Below, one piece after another: positions 1 to 8,037 of a stretch of 64,000 nucleotides of DNA. A program made the translations under genes and the position numbers. Location: contig NZ_CP050177.1 in NCBI RefSeq assembly GCF_011694815.1, positions 7,509,501-7,573,500 on the forward strand. Direction: 5' to 3'. Below the pieces are notes generated by a model, which was not told where the DNA came from, did no database searches, and saw only the letters and a list, made by a program, of their open reading frames with translations. The first letter of the stretch is position 1, and each line of letters opens with the position of its first letter. This DNA comes from Streptomyces liangshanensis (GTDB taxonomy: Bacteria; Actinomycetota; Actinomycetes; Streptomycetales; Streptomycetaceae).

Positions 1-1114
1 CCCGTACCGTCAGCGCGTCCATCCGCCCCTCGCGGGTCAGCCGCAGCTGGAAGTGCGGGGCGACCCCCGGCGTACGGAGCACGATCTCCTCGATCTGGGT
101 GGGGAAGAGGTTCACCCCGCGCAGGATCACCATGTCGTCGGTGCGGCCCGTGACCTTCTCCATCCGCCGGAAGGTCCGCGCCGTCCCCGGCAGCAGCCGG
201 GTGAGGTCGCGCGTCCGGTAGCGGATCACCGGCATCGCCTCCTTCGTCAGCGAGGTGAACACCAGCTCACCCTCCTCGCCGTCCGGCAGCACCTCGCCGG
301 TGAACGGGTCCACGACCTCCGGGTAGAAGTGGTCCTCCGAGATGTGCAGCCCGTCCTTGGTCTCCACGCACTCGAACGACACCCCGGGGCCCATCACCTC
401 GGACAACCCGTAGATGTCGACCGCGTCGATCGCGAACCGCTCCTCGATCTCCCGCCGCATCTCCTCCGTCCACGGCTCGGCGCCGAAGATCCCCACCCGC
501 AGCGAGGTCGTCCGGGGATCGACGCCCTGGCGCTCGAACTCGTCGAGCAGCGTCAGCATGTACGACGGGGTCACCATGATGATCTCGGGCTCGAAGTCCT
601 GGATCAGCCGGACCTGCCGGGCCGTCATGCCACCGGACGCGGGGATGACCGTGCAGCCGAGCCGCTCCGCGCCGTAGTGCGCCCCGAGGCCGCCGGTGAA
701 CAGCCCGTACCCGTACGCCACGTGCACCTTGTGCCCCGGGCGCCCGCCGGCCGCGCGGATCGCGCGGGCGACCAGGTCCGCCCAGGTGTCCAGGTCCTTT
801 TCGGTGTACCCGACGACCGTGGGCCGCCCCGTGGTGCCGCTGGACGCGTGGATCCGCCGTACCTCCGACTGTTCGACGGCGAACATCCCGAAGGGGTAGT
901 TGTCCCGCAGATCGGCCTTCGCGGTGAAGGGGAAGCGGGCCAGGTCGGCGAGGGAGTGGCAGTCCTCCGGCCGCAGGCCCGCCCGGTCGAAGGCCTGCCG
1001 GTAGAAGGGGACGTGGTCGTACGCGTGCCGCAGGGTGGCCCGCAGGCGCGCCAGCTGGAGTACGGCCAGCTCCTCGCGGCCGAGCTGCTCCGCCGCGTCC
1101 AGCAGAGGTGTCAT
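1..1114 (-). CDS. paaK: Phenylacetate-CoA ligase, 3' end missing
   Basis: Adenylate-forming ligase that activates phenylacetate to phenylacetyl-CoA, the first step of aerobic phenylacetate breakdown. Reading the minus strand from the ATG at 1114 gives about 371 codons that run off the left edge; the usual length is about 430, so the last ~60 residues are missing. The start [10 protein letters not shown] is typical, followed by DHVPFYR near 33 and the AMP-binding loop SSGTTGRPT at 91-99. [10 protein letters not shown] near 230 and [12 protein letters not shown] further on are PaaK signatures. It is divergent from the double hydrolase at 1332, with an inverted repeat between them that could be a PaaR-type operator. 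No other paa genes are visible. Confidence 0.9.
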   Translation of the reverse strand, partial: MTPLLDAAEQLGREELAVLQLARLRATLRHAYDHVPFYRQAFDRAGLRPEDCHSLADLARFPFTAKADLRDNYPFGMFAVEQSEVRRIHASSGTTGRPTVVGYTEKDLDTWADLVARAIRAAGGRPGHKVHVAYGYGLFTGGLGAHYGAERLGCTVIPASGGMTARQVRLIQDFEPEIIMVTPSYMLTLLDEFERQGVDPRTTSLRVGIFGAEPWTEEMRREIEERFAIDAVDIYGLSEVMGPGVSFECVETKDGLHISEDHFYPEVVDPFTGEVLPDGEEGELVFTSLTKEAMPVIRYRTRDLTRLLPGTARTFRRMEKVTGRTDDMVILRGVNLFPTQIEEIVLRTPGVAPHFQLRLTREGRMDALTVR

Positions 1115-1205
1115 GACGTGGTTCTCCCCGGTCGAACGGCGAACGGTGAACGGCGGACTCCGGCAGGGCGCGCCGGGACGGCGGTCCCGGGGTGCCCGAA
1201 CCGGA

Positions 1206-1223
1206 CGACCGATCATTCGGTCG
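1206..1223. promoter_or_regulatory. Inverted repeat, candidate TetR-type (PaaR-like) operator
   Basis: The arms CGACCG (1206-1211) and CGGTCG (1218-1223) are separated by 6 bases, between the divergent starts of paaK and the double hydrolase. TetR-family regulators of phenylacetate genes in actinobacteria use CGACCG-type palindromes; assignment to one here is inference, because no regulator gene is adjacent. Confidence 0.45.
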
Positions 1224-1331
1224 ACCGGTCCCGGATCAGTAATTCAGGAGTGCTCCCGGGCGTCAAGAGGTGTGTTCACCCGGCGCGGAACGCCGTTGGC
1301 ACGATCGGCGCGGGACCGGGAGGATCGGACC

Positions 1332-2852
1332 ATGCCGACATTCAGCGCGTACGACGGGACGGAACTCGCCTACCACCTGGCGGGCGGGGGCGAGCCGCTG
1401 CTGTGCCTGCCCGGCGGCCCCATGCGGGCGTCGGAGTACCTCGGCGACCTGGGAGGGCTGACCGCCTACCGGCGGCTGGTCCTGCTCGACCTGCGGGGTA
1501 CGGGGGACTCGGCGGTCCCGGCGGACCGCTCGACGTACCGCTGCGACCGGCAGGTCGACGACGTGGAGGCGCTGCGCGCGCACCTCGGGCTGGAACGGGT
1601 CGACCTGCTCGGCCACTCGGCGTCCGGCAGCCTGGCGGTCCTCTACGCGGCGCGGTACCCGGACCGGGTGCGCTCGCTCACCCTGGTGACGCCGGTCGTC
1701 CCGGCGGTCGGGATCGAGCCGATGGCGGAGGACCGGCGCGAGGCGATGGCGCTGCGCCGTACCGAGCCCTGGTACGCGGCGGGTGTCGCGGCCCACGAGG
1801 AGATCGAGGCCGGCCGGGCATCGCCCGGGGCGTGGGCGGCCGTCACGCCCTTCAACTACGGGCGCTGGGACGACGCGGCGCGGGCCTACTCCGCCGCGTC
1901 CGACGGCCAGATCAACGCGGAGGCGGCGGCCGCGTACGCCGGGGAGGGCGCGTTCGACCCGGCCGCGACCCGGGCCGCGCTGCGCGGGCTGGACGTACCG
2001 GTGCTGGTGCTGACGGGTGAGCTGGACGGCTTCTGCCGCCCGGCGCGGGCCCACGCGCTGGCGGAGCTGTTCCCGGACGCCCGGGAGGCGGTGGTCCGGG
2101 GCGCCTCGCACTTCCCGTGGCTGGACGAACCGGGCGCGTTCGCCCGTACGGTCGCGGCGTTCCTGGACCCGGGGGTGCGGAGTGTCGACGTGGGAGGGGT
2201 ACGGCTCGCCTACCGCACGTGGGGCGACCGGGACGCCCCGCCGGTGGTGCTGCTGCACGGCCGGTGCGGCGACAGCCGGGACTGGACGGAGATTGCCGGG
2301 GAGCTCGCGCGCGACCGGTGGGTGGTCGCCCCGGACCTCAGCGGGCACGGCCTGAGCGACTGGCCGGGCACGTACGGGCTGGCGCGCTACCGCGACGAGC
2401 TGCGCGGCTTCCTCGCCGCGCTCGGGCTGAGCGGGGTGGACGTCGTCGCCCACTCGATGGGCGGCTTCGCCGCGTACCTGCTGGCGCAGGAGGCGCCGGA
2501 GCTGTTCGGCCGGCTCGTCCTGGAGGAGAGCCCGCCGCTCCTGCCGCTGGACCCGCCGCGCCCGCCGGCCGTGCGGGAGGAGGGGCGCCTCGACTACGAC
2601 TGGGCGCTGGTGCCCGCCGTGGACGCGGAGTTGAACGCGCCGGACCCGGCGTGGCGGGAGGGGCTCGGGCGGATCACGGCGCCGACGCTGGTGATCGCGG
2701 GCGGCCCCGGCAGCTCCGTCGCGCAGGAGAAGTTCCGGTGGCTGGCGGAACGGGTGCCGGGGGCCCGGCTGGTCACGATCGACGCGGGACACCTGGTCCA
2801 TCAGACGCGCCCTGCCGCATTCCTGGCGGCGGTAAGGGAGTTCGGCATCTGA
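1332..2852 (+). CDS. Fused double alpha/beta hydrolase
   Basis: 506-residue protein made of two complete alpha/beta-hydrolase domains in one chain. Domain 1 (about 1-275) has LPGGP as oxyanion region, the nucleophile elbow GHSASG (Ser96), an acid in TGELDGF and the His of RGASHFPW, so its triad looks complete. Domain 2 (about 281-506) has LLHGRCGD, the elbow AHSMGG (Ser375) and His in DAGHLVHQ, but where the acid after strand 7 is expected the sequence reads IAGGPGSS with no Asp. Start chosen at the ATG at 1332 because the alignable hydrolase begins there (MPTFSAYDGTELAY). Substrate cannot be told. It is divergent from paaK and followed by a VOC gene; the first domain resembles proline-iminopeptidase-like hydrolases, the second generic esterases. 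Confidence 0.85.
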   Translation: MPTFSAYDGTELAYHLAGGGEPLLCLPGGPMRASEYLGDLGGLTAYRRLVLLDLRGTGDSAVPADRSTYRCDRQVDDVEALRAHLGLERVDLLGHSASGSLAVLYAARYPDRVRSLTLVTPVVPAVGIEPMAEDRREAMALRRTEPWYAAGVAAHEEIEAGRASPGAWAAVTPFNYGRWDDAARAYSAASDGQINAEAAAAYAGEGAFDPAATRAALRGLDVPVLVLTGELDGFCRPARAHALAELFPDAREAVVRGASHFPWLDEPGAFARTVAAFLDPGVRSVDVGGVRLAYRTWGDRDAPPVVLLHGRCGDSRDWTEIAGELARDRWVVAPDLSGHGLSDWPGTYGLARYRDELRGFLAALGLSGVDVVAHSMGGFAAYLLAQEAPELFGRLVLEESPPLLPLDPPRPPAVREEGRLDYDWALVPAVDAELNAPDPAWREGLGRITAPTLVIAGGPGSSVAQEKFRWLAERVPGARLVTIDAGHLVHQTRPAAFLAAVREFGI

Positions 2853-2900
2853 GCCGGTCCGTCCCGGGGGAATGTCGGACCCGTCTGCGAGGCTCCGGCC

Positions 2901-3356
2901 ATGGAGATGACACTGCAACTCACGATCGACTGCGCCGACCCGGTGAGGTTGGTGGCGTTCTGGAGCGAGGCCCTCGGGTACGTACCCGAGCCCGCCCCGG
3001 ACGGCCATGCCACCTGGCGCGCGTACTGGATCGCCGCGGGGGTGCCGGAGGAGGAGCTGCCGCCCGGGGCGGGCGACGCCGCGGAGTCGATCGTCGATCC
3101 GGCGGGGCGCGGCCCGCGGGTCTGGTTCCAGCAGGTTCCCGAGCGGAAGGCCGGCAAGAACCGCCTGCACCTGGACCTGAAGGTGGGCGGCGGGCGGGAG
3201 GTCCCCCGGGCGGTCCGCGCGGAGCGGGTCGGCGCCACGGTGGAACGGCTGGTCGAGGCGGGCGCGGGTGTGCTGCGGACCACGGACGAGCCGGACGCCG
3301 GGCAGTACGCGGTCCTGCTGCGGGACCCGGAGGGCAACGAGTTCTGCGTGGTCTAG
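2901..3356 (+). CDS. VOC (glyoxalase-like) family protein
   Basis: 151-residue cytoplasmic protein of the vicinal oxygen chelate fold. It starts MEMTLQLTIDCADP, then LVAFWSEALGYVPE (typical first beta-alpha unit of the Streptomyces VOC family near 16-30), NRLHLDLKVGGG near 92 and a C-terminal LLRDPEGNEFCVV, the standard last strand with the metal-ligand Glu. Such proteins range from resistance and dioxygenase enzymes to orphans; nothing here picks a substrate. It lies 48 bases behind the double hydrolase on the same strand and could be co-transcribed. Confidence 0.8.
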   Translation: MEMTLQLTIDCADPVRLVAFWSEALGYVPEPAPDGHATWRAYWIAAGVPEEELPPGAGDAAESIVDPAGRGPRVWFQQVPERKAGKNRLHLDLKVGGGREVPRAVRAERVGATVERLVEAGAGVLRTTDEPDAGQYAVLLRDPEGNEFCVV

Positions 3357-3481
3357 GGAGGGGTTCGGCCGACCGGCCCGACCGACCGGCCCGGGCCCGC
3401 CGCCCGTCGTCATCGCGGCCTGTCCGGGACCGGCGGCGGTCGATAGGCTGGCCCGGGACGACGCAGCGGGAGGAGCAGGAC

Positions 3482-3724
3482 GTGGCCGAGAGCACCACCA
3501 CCCATCAGCCGCTCACGGGCTGGAACAAGCCGGAGCTGGACCTGAGCAACGCGGACTGGCGGTCGGGCAGCCAGGGCAGGGGTGATGTCCAGATCGCCTT
3601 CGTCGAGGGCTTCATCGCGATGCGCAACAGCGGTAAGCCGGAGAGCCCTTCGCTGATCTTCAGCCCGGCGGAATGGCGGGCCTTCGTGATCAACGCCCGC
3701 GAGGGGGAGTTCGACCTCACCTGA
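3482..3724 (+). CDS. DUF397 domain protein
   Basis: 80-residue protein from a GTG start preceded by GGGAGGAGCAGGA, a good ribosome site. It carries the actinomycete DUF397 pattern: a W/D-rich start (NADWRSGSQG, about 20-29), then VEGFIAMRNS and the ending LIFSPAEWRAFVINAREGEF. Members are usually encoded next to an XRE-family regulator of the BldB/WhiJ type and are thought to act as its antagonist. Here there is no such partner within 3 kb, so it is an orphan copy. Function of this copy unknown. Confidence 0.85.
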   Translation: MAESTTTHQPLTGWNKPELDLSNADWRSGSQGRGDVQIAFVEGFIAMRNSGKPESPSLIFSPAEWRAFVINAREGEFDLT

Positions 3725-3793
3725 CGGCGCGGCCGCCGGGAACGGGCGGGAGCCGGGGACACTTCGCGGCGCGGCGCCGCCGCGGGACGGGAC

Positions 3794-4363
3794 TCACCGT
3801 TCGGTACGGGTCGCCTGCCGCGCCTCGAGAACGGCCGCGATCCGCAGGCACCAGTCCCGGTGCTCCCGCTCGAAGGCGAGGCCGCGCAGGCAGGTCAGGT
3901 ACGGCCCGATCCGCTCGCCCCGGAGGAGGAACTCCTCCTCGTCCGCGTCGCCGCGCAGACGCCGCAGCAGATCGCCGAGCAGCTCGATCTTGCCGTCGGC
4001 CGCGGCCGCCCGCTCCTGGAGCTGTCCGATCACCGCCGCCGTACCGATCCGGTCGGCGACCTGGACCTTCACCAGCAGGTCGTCGCGGATGAACGAGGGC
4101 TTCGACACGGCCGCGGCGAACGTCTCCAGCTCGGCGCGACCGGCGTCGGTGACCCGGAACAGCCGTTTGTTGGGCCGGGTTTCCTGGATCACCTGCCGCC
4201 CCGAGACCAGCCCGTCCTTCTCCAGCTTGGCCAACTCCGCGTACAACTGCTGCGGCAGGGCGTGCCAGAAGTTCGCGACGCCGATGTCGAACGCCTTCGC
4301 CAGCTGGTACCCGCTGTACTCGCCGTCCAGCAGCGCCGCCAGTACCGCGTGCCGCAACGCCAT
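3794..4363 (-). CDS. PadR family transcriptional regulator
   Basis: 189-residue regulator with an N-terminal winged helix of PadR type (MALRHAVLAALLDGEYSGYQLAKAF, LYAELAKLEKDGLVSGRQV) and a helical C-terminal dimerisation half (about 95-180), the subfamily-2 layout. PadR proteins repress neighbouring genes and release on binding small aromatic or other ligands. It is divergent from the NTF2-like gene at 4449, and the 85-base gap holds a large palindrome at 4403-4436, so it very probably controls itself and that gene. Ligand unknown. Confidence 0.9.
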   Translation of the reverse strand: MALRHAVLAALLDGEYSGYQLAKAFDIGVANFWHALPQQLYAELAKLEKDGLVSGRQVIQETRPNKRLFRVTDAGRAELETFAAAVSKPSFIRDDLLVKVQVADRIGTAAVIGQLQERAAAADGKIELLGDLLRRLRGDADEEEFLLRGERIGPYLTCLRGLAFEREHRDWCLRIAAVLEARQATRTER

Positions 4364-4402
4364 CGGCCCGCCCCTTCCCTTTTCCGTTCCGCCCTCGCAT
4401 CA

Positions 4403-4436
4403 TACTCAACGAAGTGACTAGTCAGATTCTTGAGTA
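4403..4436. promoter_or_regulatory. 34-bp nested palindrome, probable PadR operator
   Basis: Outer arms TACTCAA (4403-4409) and TTGAGTA (4430-4436) enclose the perfect 10-bp palindrome TGACTAGTCA (4415-4424), all sharing one centre. It lies between the divergent PadR and NTF2-like genes and is unusually AT-rich for the region. PadR boxes are typically such ATGT/ACAT- or TACT/AGTA-ended dyads, so a repressor site for the PadR protein is the natural reading. Confidence 0.7.
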
Positions 4437-4448
4437 CGAGGAGGGTCC

Positions 4449-4883
4449 ATGGAGACCGCCGAACGCTTCCGCGCCGCCGTGGAGAACGGCGAACTCGCCG
4501 CACTGGACGACCTGTTCACCGAGGACATCCGCCTGTACAGCCCCGTGACGTTCACGCCCTTCGAGGGCAGGCCCATGGTCCTCGGGCTCTTCGGCGTCCT
4601 GCTGCGCACCTTCGAGGACTTCCGCTACACCGGCCACTTCGAGGGCACGGCCGAGACCAGCGCCGACGGCGAGGAGGCCCCGTCGGAGATCCTGCTGTTC
4701 CGGGCCACCGTGGACGGCAAGCAGATCCACGGCATCGACATGCTCCAGTTCGACGAGGCGGGCCGGATCAAGGAGTTCACCGTGATGGTCCGCCCCCAGT
4801 CCGCCGTACACACCCTGGGGCAGGCGGTACTGGCCGGCCTGGCCGCCGACGGCCTCACCCCCGGGGCGGCGGTCGCCCCTTAA
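4449..4883 (+). CDS. NTF2-like / SnoaL-type small protein
   Basis: 144-residue protein with the cone-shaped NTF2/SnoaL fold pattern: N-terminal helix METAERFRAAVENGEL, LDDLFTEDIRLYSPV, a core ending GKQIHGIDMLQFDEAGRIKEFTVMVRP. In the family these are small isomerases, hydratases or ligand-binding proteins; no specific catalytic pair can be named here. The ATG follows GAGGAGGGTCC, a strong ribosome site. The gene is divergent from the PadR regulator and is its obvious target. Confidence 0.8.
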   Translation: METAERFRAAVENGELAALDDLFTEDIRLYSPVTFTPFEGRPMVLGLFGVLLRTFEDFRYTGHFEGTAETSADGEEAPSEILLFRATVDGKQIHGIDMLQFDEAGRIKEFTVMVRPQSAVHTLGQAVLAGLAADGLTPGAAVAP

Positions 4884-4925
4884 AGCCTGCCCGGGGGGCA
4901 GCCCGGGAGGGGCGCCGGGCGTGGT

Positions 4926-4947
4926 GCCTCCGGGCCGTTCCGGAGGC
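4926..4947 (+). terminator. Hairpin behind the NTF2-like gene
   Basis: GCCTCCGG (4926-4933), a 6-base loop, then CCGGAGGC (4940-4947). It lies 43 bases after the stop of the NTF2-like gene; no T run follows, which is common in Streptomyces. Confidence 0.4.
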
Positions 4948-5016
4948 GGGTCTGCGGGGGGCTCCGGTGTGCTGACCCGGCTCTGTCGGGGGGTCGTGAA
5001 CCCGTACCATGGTGGG

Positions 5017-5517
5017 ATGTCCTTTCTCCGCCGCCGCAGCGCCGCCACACCCGCGGGCCCGGACTTTGATGTCCTGGCCATGGATCCGGGTGACTGGCCC
5101 GGGAATCTCGGGGCCGGCCTGCTGCCCGCCCCCGACGGCAGCTGCCAGGGTGTCTTCCTGCGCTACGACCTGTTCGGTGGTCGCGGGCCCGCGATGATCA
5201 TCGGCAACCTCCCCGAGGGCTCCCCGGCCCGGGAGGTGCCGGACGGGCAGATCCCGTTCGAGGTGGCCCAGCTGCTGCTGGCGCTGGAGAACGAGGAGCC
5301 CGTCGAGGTCGTCGGCGTCGAGGACATGCCGGTGATGCAGGGCGACAACCTCATGATCGTGCGCCGCCTCAAGCTCTCCGAAAGCCGCATCTCCTGCGTG
5401 CAGTTCGACCGCAGCGACAACGTCCTCGTGACGATCGCCAGCTGGGACCGGCCCATCACCGACGATCTCTACGCGCTCCTCAAGCCGCTCCCCGCCGAAC
5501 TGTTCCAGCAGGGCTGA
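5017..5517 (+). CDS. Conserved hypothetical protein (166 aa)
   Basis: Cytoplasmic protein without signal peptide or membrane segment. The start MSFLRRRSAATPAG is chosen at the ATG at 5017; upstream codons look non-coding. The body is a mixed alpha/beta acidic sequence with GVFLRYDLFGGRG, IIGNLPEGSPAREVPDGQIPF, two short segments VGVEDMPVMQGDNLMIVRRLK and a C-terminal YALLKPLPAEL. I do not recognise a family with a known role; Streptomyces genomes carry close relatives. It stands alone, with a possible operator for the downstream fucosidase gene starting 30 bases after its stop. Confidence 0.7.
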   Translation: MSFLRRRSAATPAGPDFDVLAMDPGDWPGNLGAGLLPAPDGSCQGVFLRYDLFGGRGPAMIIGNLPEGSPAREVPDGQIPFEVAQLLLALENEEPVEVVGVEDMPVMQGDNLMIVRRLKLSESRISCVQFDRSDNVLVTIASWDRPITDDLYALLKPLPAELFQQG

Positions 5518-5546
5518 GCGCCCGCCCCCTCCGGTGTGCCGAGCTG

Positions 5547-5573
5547 ATTTGTCATGTCTATTGCCAAATCAGT
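5547..5573. promoter_or_regulatory. Inverted repeat upstream of GH95 gene
   Basis: TGATTTG (5547-5553) and CAAATCA (5567-5573) are perfect 7-bp arms around a 13-bp spacer, 25 bases before the fucosidase start. It is the only AT-rich stretch around and is a likely sugar-responsive repressor site; the regulator is not encoded nearby. Confidence 0.5.
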
Positions 5574-5597
5574 CATCGGACTTTTACCGTGCTGGCC

Positions 5598-7949
5598 ATG
5601 ACTCCAGGGATGAGCCGTAGAACCACCATCAAGTCCGCACTGGGTGCAACAGGCGCGCTGGCACTGGGAGTTCCGGCCATGGCCGGAACAGCCGCCGCCG
5701 CCGACCCCTCCGATGATTTGACGCTCTGGTACCAGACCCCCGCCACCAACTGGGAGCGGGAATCCCTGCCCATCGGCAGCGGAGCCCTCGGCGCGAGTGT
5801 GTTCGGCACACTCGCCACCGAGCGGCTCACGTTCAACGAGAAGACCCTGTGGACCGGCGGGCCCGGCGCGGCCGGCGGCTACGACCACGGCAACTGGACC
5901 ACGCCCAGGCCCGGCGTCCTCGCCTCCGTCCAGCAGCGTCTGGACACCGAGGGCCGGCTCACCCCCGAAGCCGTCGTCGCCGAACTGGGCCAGCCCAAAC
6001 ACGGCTTCGGCTCCTACCAGGTCTTCGGCGACCTCGAGTTCGCCGTGCCCGGCGCCCCCACCGCCCCCGACGCCTCGTACCGGCGCTCGCTCGACCTCTC
6101 CACCGCGCTGGCCGCCGTCTCGTACACGCACCAAGGCGTCGCGTACACACGGGAGTTCTTCGCCTCCTACCCCGGCAAGGTCATCGCCGGCCGGTTCGGC
6201 GCCGACCAGCCGGGCAAGGTCGCCTTCACCCTGCGCTACACCTCGCCCCGCCAGGACTTCACCGCCACCGCGAGCGGCGACCGCCTGACCGTCAGGGGCG
6301 CGCTGCGGGACAACGGGCTGCGCTTCGAGGCCCAGATCCGCGTACGGACCGAGGGCGGCAGCGTCCGCGCCGGGACCGACGGCACGCTCACCGTCACCGG
6401 CGCGAACCGGGCCTGGTTCGTCCTGGCCGCCGGCACCGACTACGCCGACACCTACCCGGCCTACCGGGGCAGGGACCCGCACGCCGCCGTCACCGGCTCC
6501 GTCGACGCGGCGGCCCGCCGCTCGTACACCGACCTGCGCGAGCGCCATGTCGCCGACCACCGCGCCCTGTTCGACCGGGTCCGGCTCGACATCGGCCAGC
6601 AGCTCCCCGACCTGCCCACCGACCGGCTGCTGACCGGCTACACCGGCGGGACGACCCCCGCCGACAAGGCACTCGAAGCGCTCTTCTTCCAGTACGGGCG
6701 CTACCTGCTCATCGCCTCCTCCCGCGCCGGCTCGCTGCCCGCGAACCTCCAGGGCGTGTGGAACAACGTCACCGACCCGCCCTGGTCGGCTGACTACCAC
6801 GTCAACATCAACCTCCAGATGAACTACTGGCTTGCCGAGGTCACCAACCTCGCCGAGACCACCGCCCCCTACGACCGCTATGTCGAGGCCATGCGCGCCC
6901 CCGGCCGCCGCAGCGCCCAGGAGATCTTCGGCTCCGGCGGCTGGGTGGTGCAGAACGAGACCAACCCGTACGGCTTCACCGGCGTCCACAACTGGGCCAC
7001 CTCCTTCTGGTTCCCGGAGGCCGCCGCCTGGCTCACGCAGCAGCTCTACGACCACTACCGCTTCAACGGCTCCACCGACTACCTGCGCACCACCGCCTAC
7101 CCGGTGATGAAGGAGGCGGCGGAGTTCTGGCTCGCCAACCTCCGTACCGACCCCAGGGACGGCACACTTGTCGTCACCCCCAGCTACTCCCCGGAGCAGG
7201 GCGACTTCACGGCGGGCGCCGCCATGTCGCAGCAGATCGTCCACGACCTGCTCACCAACACGCTGGAGGCCGCCAGGACCCTCGGCGACGCCCCCGCCTT
7301 CCGCGCCCGGCTCCAGGACACGCTCGCCGAGCTCGACCCCGGGCTGCGCGTCGGGTCCTGGGGACAGCTCCAGGAGTGGAAGGCGGACCTGGACAGCCCG
7401 ACCAACGACCACCGGCACGTCTCGCACCTCTTCGCCCTGCACCCCGGCCGGCAGATCCAGGCGGGCAGCGAGTGGGCCGACGCCGCCAAGGTCTCGCTGA
7501 CCGCGCGCGGCGACGGCGGCACCGGCTGGTCCAAGGCCTGGAAGATCAACTTCTGGGCGCGCCTGCGCGACGGGGACCACGCGCACAAGATGCTCTCCGA
7601 GCAGCTCAAGTCCTCGACGCTGCCGAACCTGTGGGACACCCACCCGCCGTTCCAGATCGACGGCAACTTCGGTGCCACGTCGGGGATCGCCGAGATGCTC
7701 GTCCAGAGCCAGCACGGGCCGATCGAGATCCTGCCGGCCCTCCCCGCGTCCTGGCCGGACGGCAGCGTCACCGGCCTGCGGGCCCGGGGCGGCGCCACGC
7801 TGGATCTCGTCTGGGCCGGCGGCCGCGCCACCCGCGTCACCCTGCGCGCGCACCGCACGGGCGACCTGACCGTACGCAGCACCCTGCTGCCGGGCGGGGA
7901 GCGTCGCTTCCGGGCGACGGCGGGCAGGACGTACGTCTTCCACGCCTGA
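5598..7949 (+). CDS. Secreted GH95 alpha-L-fucosidase
   Basis: About 783 residues. A twin-arginine signal MSRRTTIKSALGATGALALG with cleavage near TAAAADP sends it out in folded form. The mature part starts LWYQTPATNWERESLPIGSGALGASVFG, FNEKTLWTGGP, the N-terminal beta domain of GH95; the (alpha/alpha)6 barrel follows with QGVWNNVTDPPWSADYHVNINLQMNYW (split here: NLQGVWNN, DYHVNINLQMNYWLAE), NWATSFWFP, TPSYSPEQGD, RHVSHLFALHPG and IDGNFGATSGIAEMLVQS. GH95 enzymes remove terminal alpha-1,2-L-fucose (or L-galactose) by inversion. The ATG at 5598 is preferred; a GTG at 5589 and an ATG at 5610 are in frame, and none has a strong ribosome site. It stands alone behind an inverted repeat and ends at a bidirectional hairpin. 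Confidence 0.92.
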   Translation: MTPGMSRRTTIKSALGATGALALGVPAMAGTAAAADPSDDLTLWYQTPATNWERESLPIGSGALGASVFGTLATERLTFNEKTLWTGGPGAAGGYDHGNWTTPRPGVLASVQQRLDTEGRLTPEAVVAELGQPKHGFGSYQVFGDLEFAVPGAPTAPDASYRRSLDLSTALAAVSYTHQGVAYTREFFASYPGKVIAGRFGADQPGKVAFTLRYTSPRQDFTATASGDRLTVRGALRDNGLRFEAQIRVRTEGGSVRAGTDGTLTVTGANRAWFVLAAGTDYADTYPAYRGRDPHAAVTGSVDAAARRSYTDLRERHVADHRALFDRVRLDIGQQLPDLPTDRLLTGYTGGTTPADKALEALFFQYGRYLLIASSRAGSLPANLQGVWNNVTDPPWSADYHVNINLQMNYWLAEVTNLAETTAPYDRYVEAMRAPGRRSAQEIFGSGGWVVQNETNPYGFTGVHNWATSFWFPEAAAWLTQQLYDHYRFNGSTDYLRTTAYPVMKEAAEFWLANLRTDPRDGTLVVTPSYSPEQGDFTAGAAMSQQIVHDLLTNTLEAARTLGDAPAFRARLQDTLAELDPGLRVGSWGQLQEWKADLDSPTNDHRHVSHLFALHPGRQIQAGSEWADAAKVSLTARGDGGTGWSKAWKINFWARLRDGDHAHKMLSEQLKSSTLPNLWDTHPPFQIDGNFGATSGIAEMLVQSQHGPIEILPALPASWPDGSVTGLRARGGATLDLVWAGGRATRVTLRAHRTGDLTVRSTLLPGGERRFRATAGRTYVFHA

Positions 7950-7957
7950 CGCCCCGA

Positions 7958-7989
7958 GGCCCCGCCCGCGGATCGTCGCGGGCGGGGCC
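7958..7989. terminator. Bidirectional terminator hairpin
   Basis: Perfect 13-bp stem GGCCCCGCCCGCG (7958-7970) / CGCGGGCGGGGCC (7977-7989) with a 6-base loop, in the gap between the convergent fucosidase and SDR genes. Confidence 0.75.
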
Positions 7990-8037
7990 TTCCCGCGGGT
8001 GTTCCGCTGTCCGGCGTCCGCCGCACCGGCCCCGGCG

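Noticed and set aside
1263..3413. Long reverse-strand frame over the double hydrolase and VOC genes
   Set aside because: The forward genes have clear domains; the reverse is an Arg/Pro/Ala-rich shadow.
5469..7943. Long reverse-strand frame opposite the fucosidase gene
   Set aside because: Mirror of a high-GC gene; amino-acid make-up is Gly/Val/Arg-rich without any motif.
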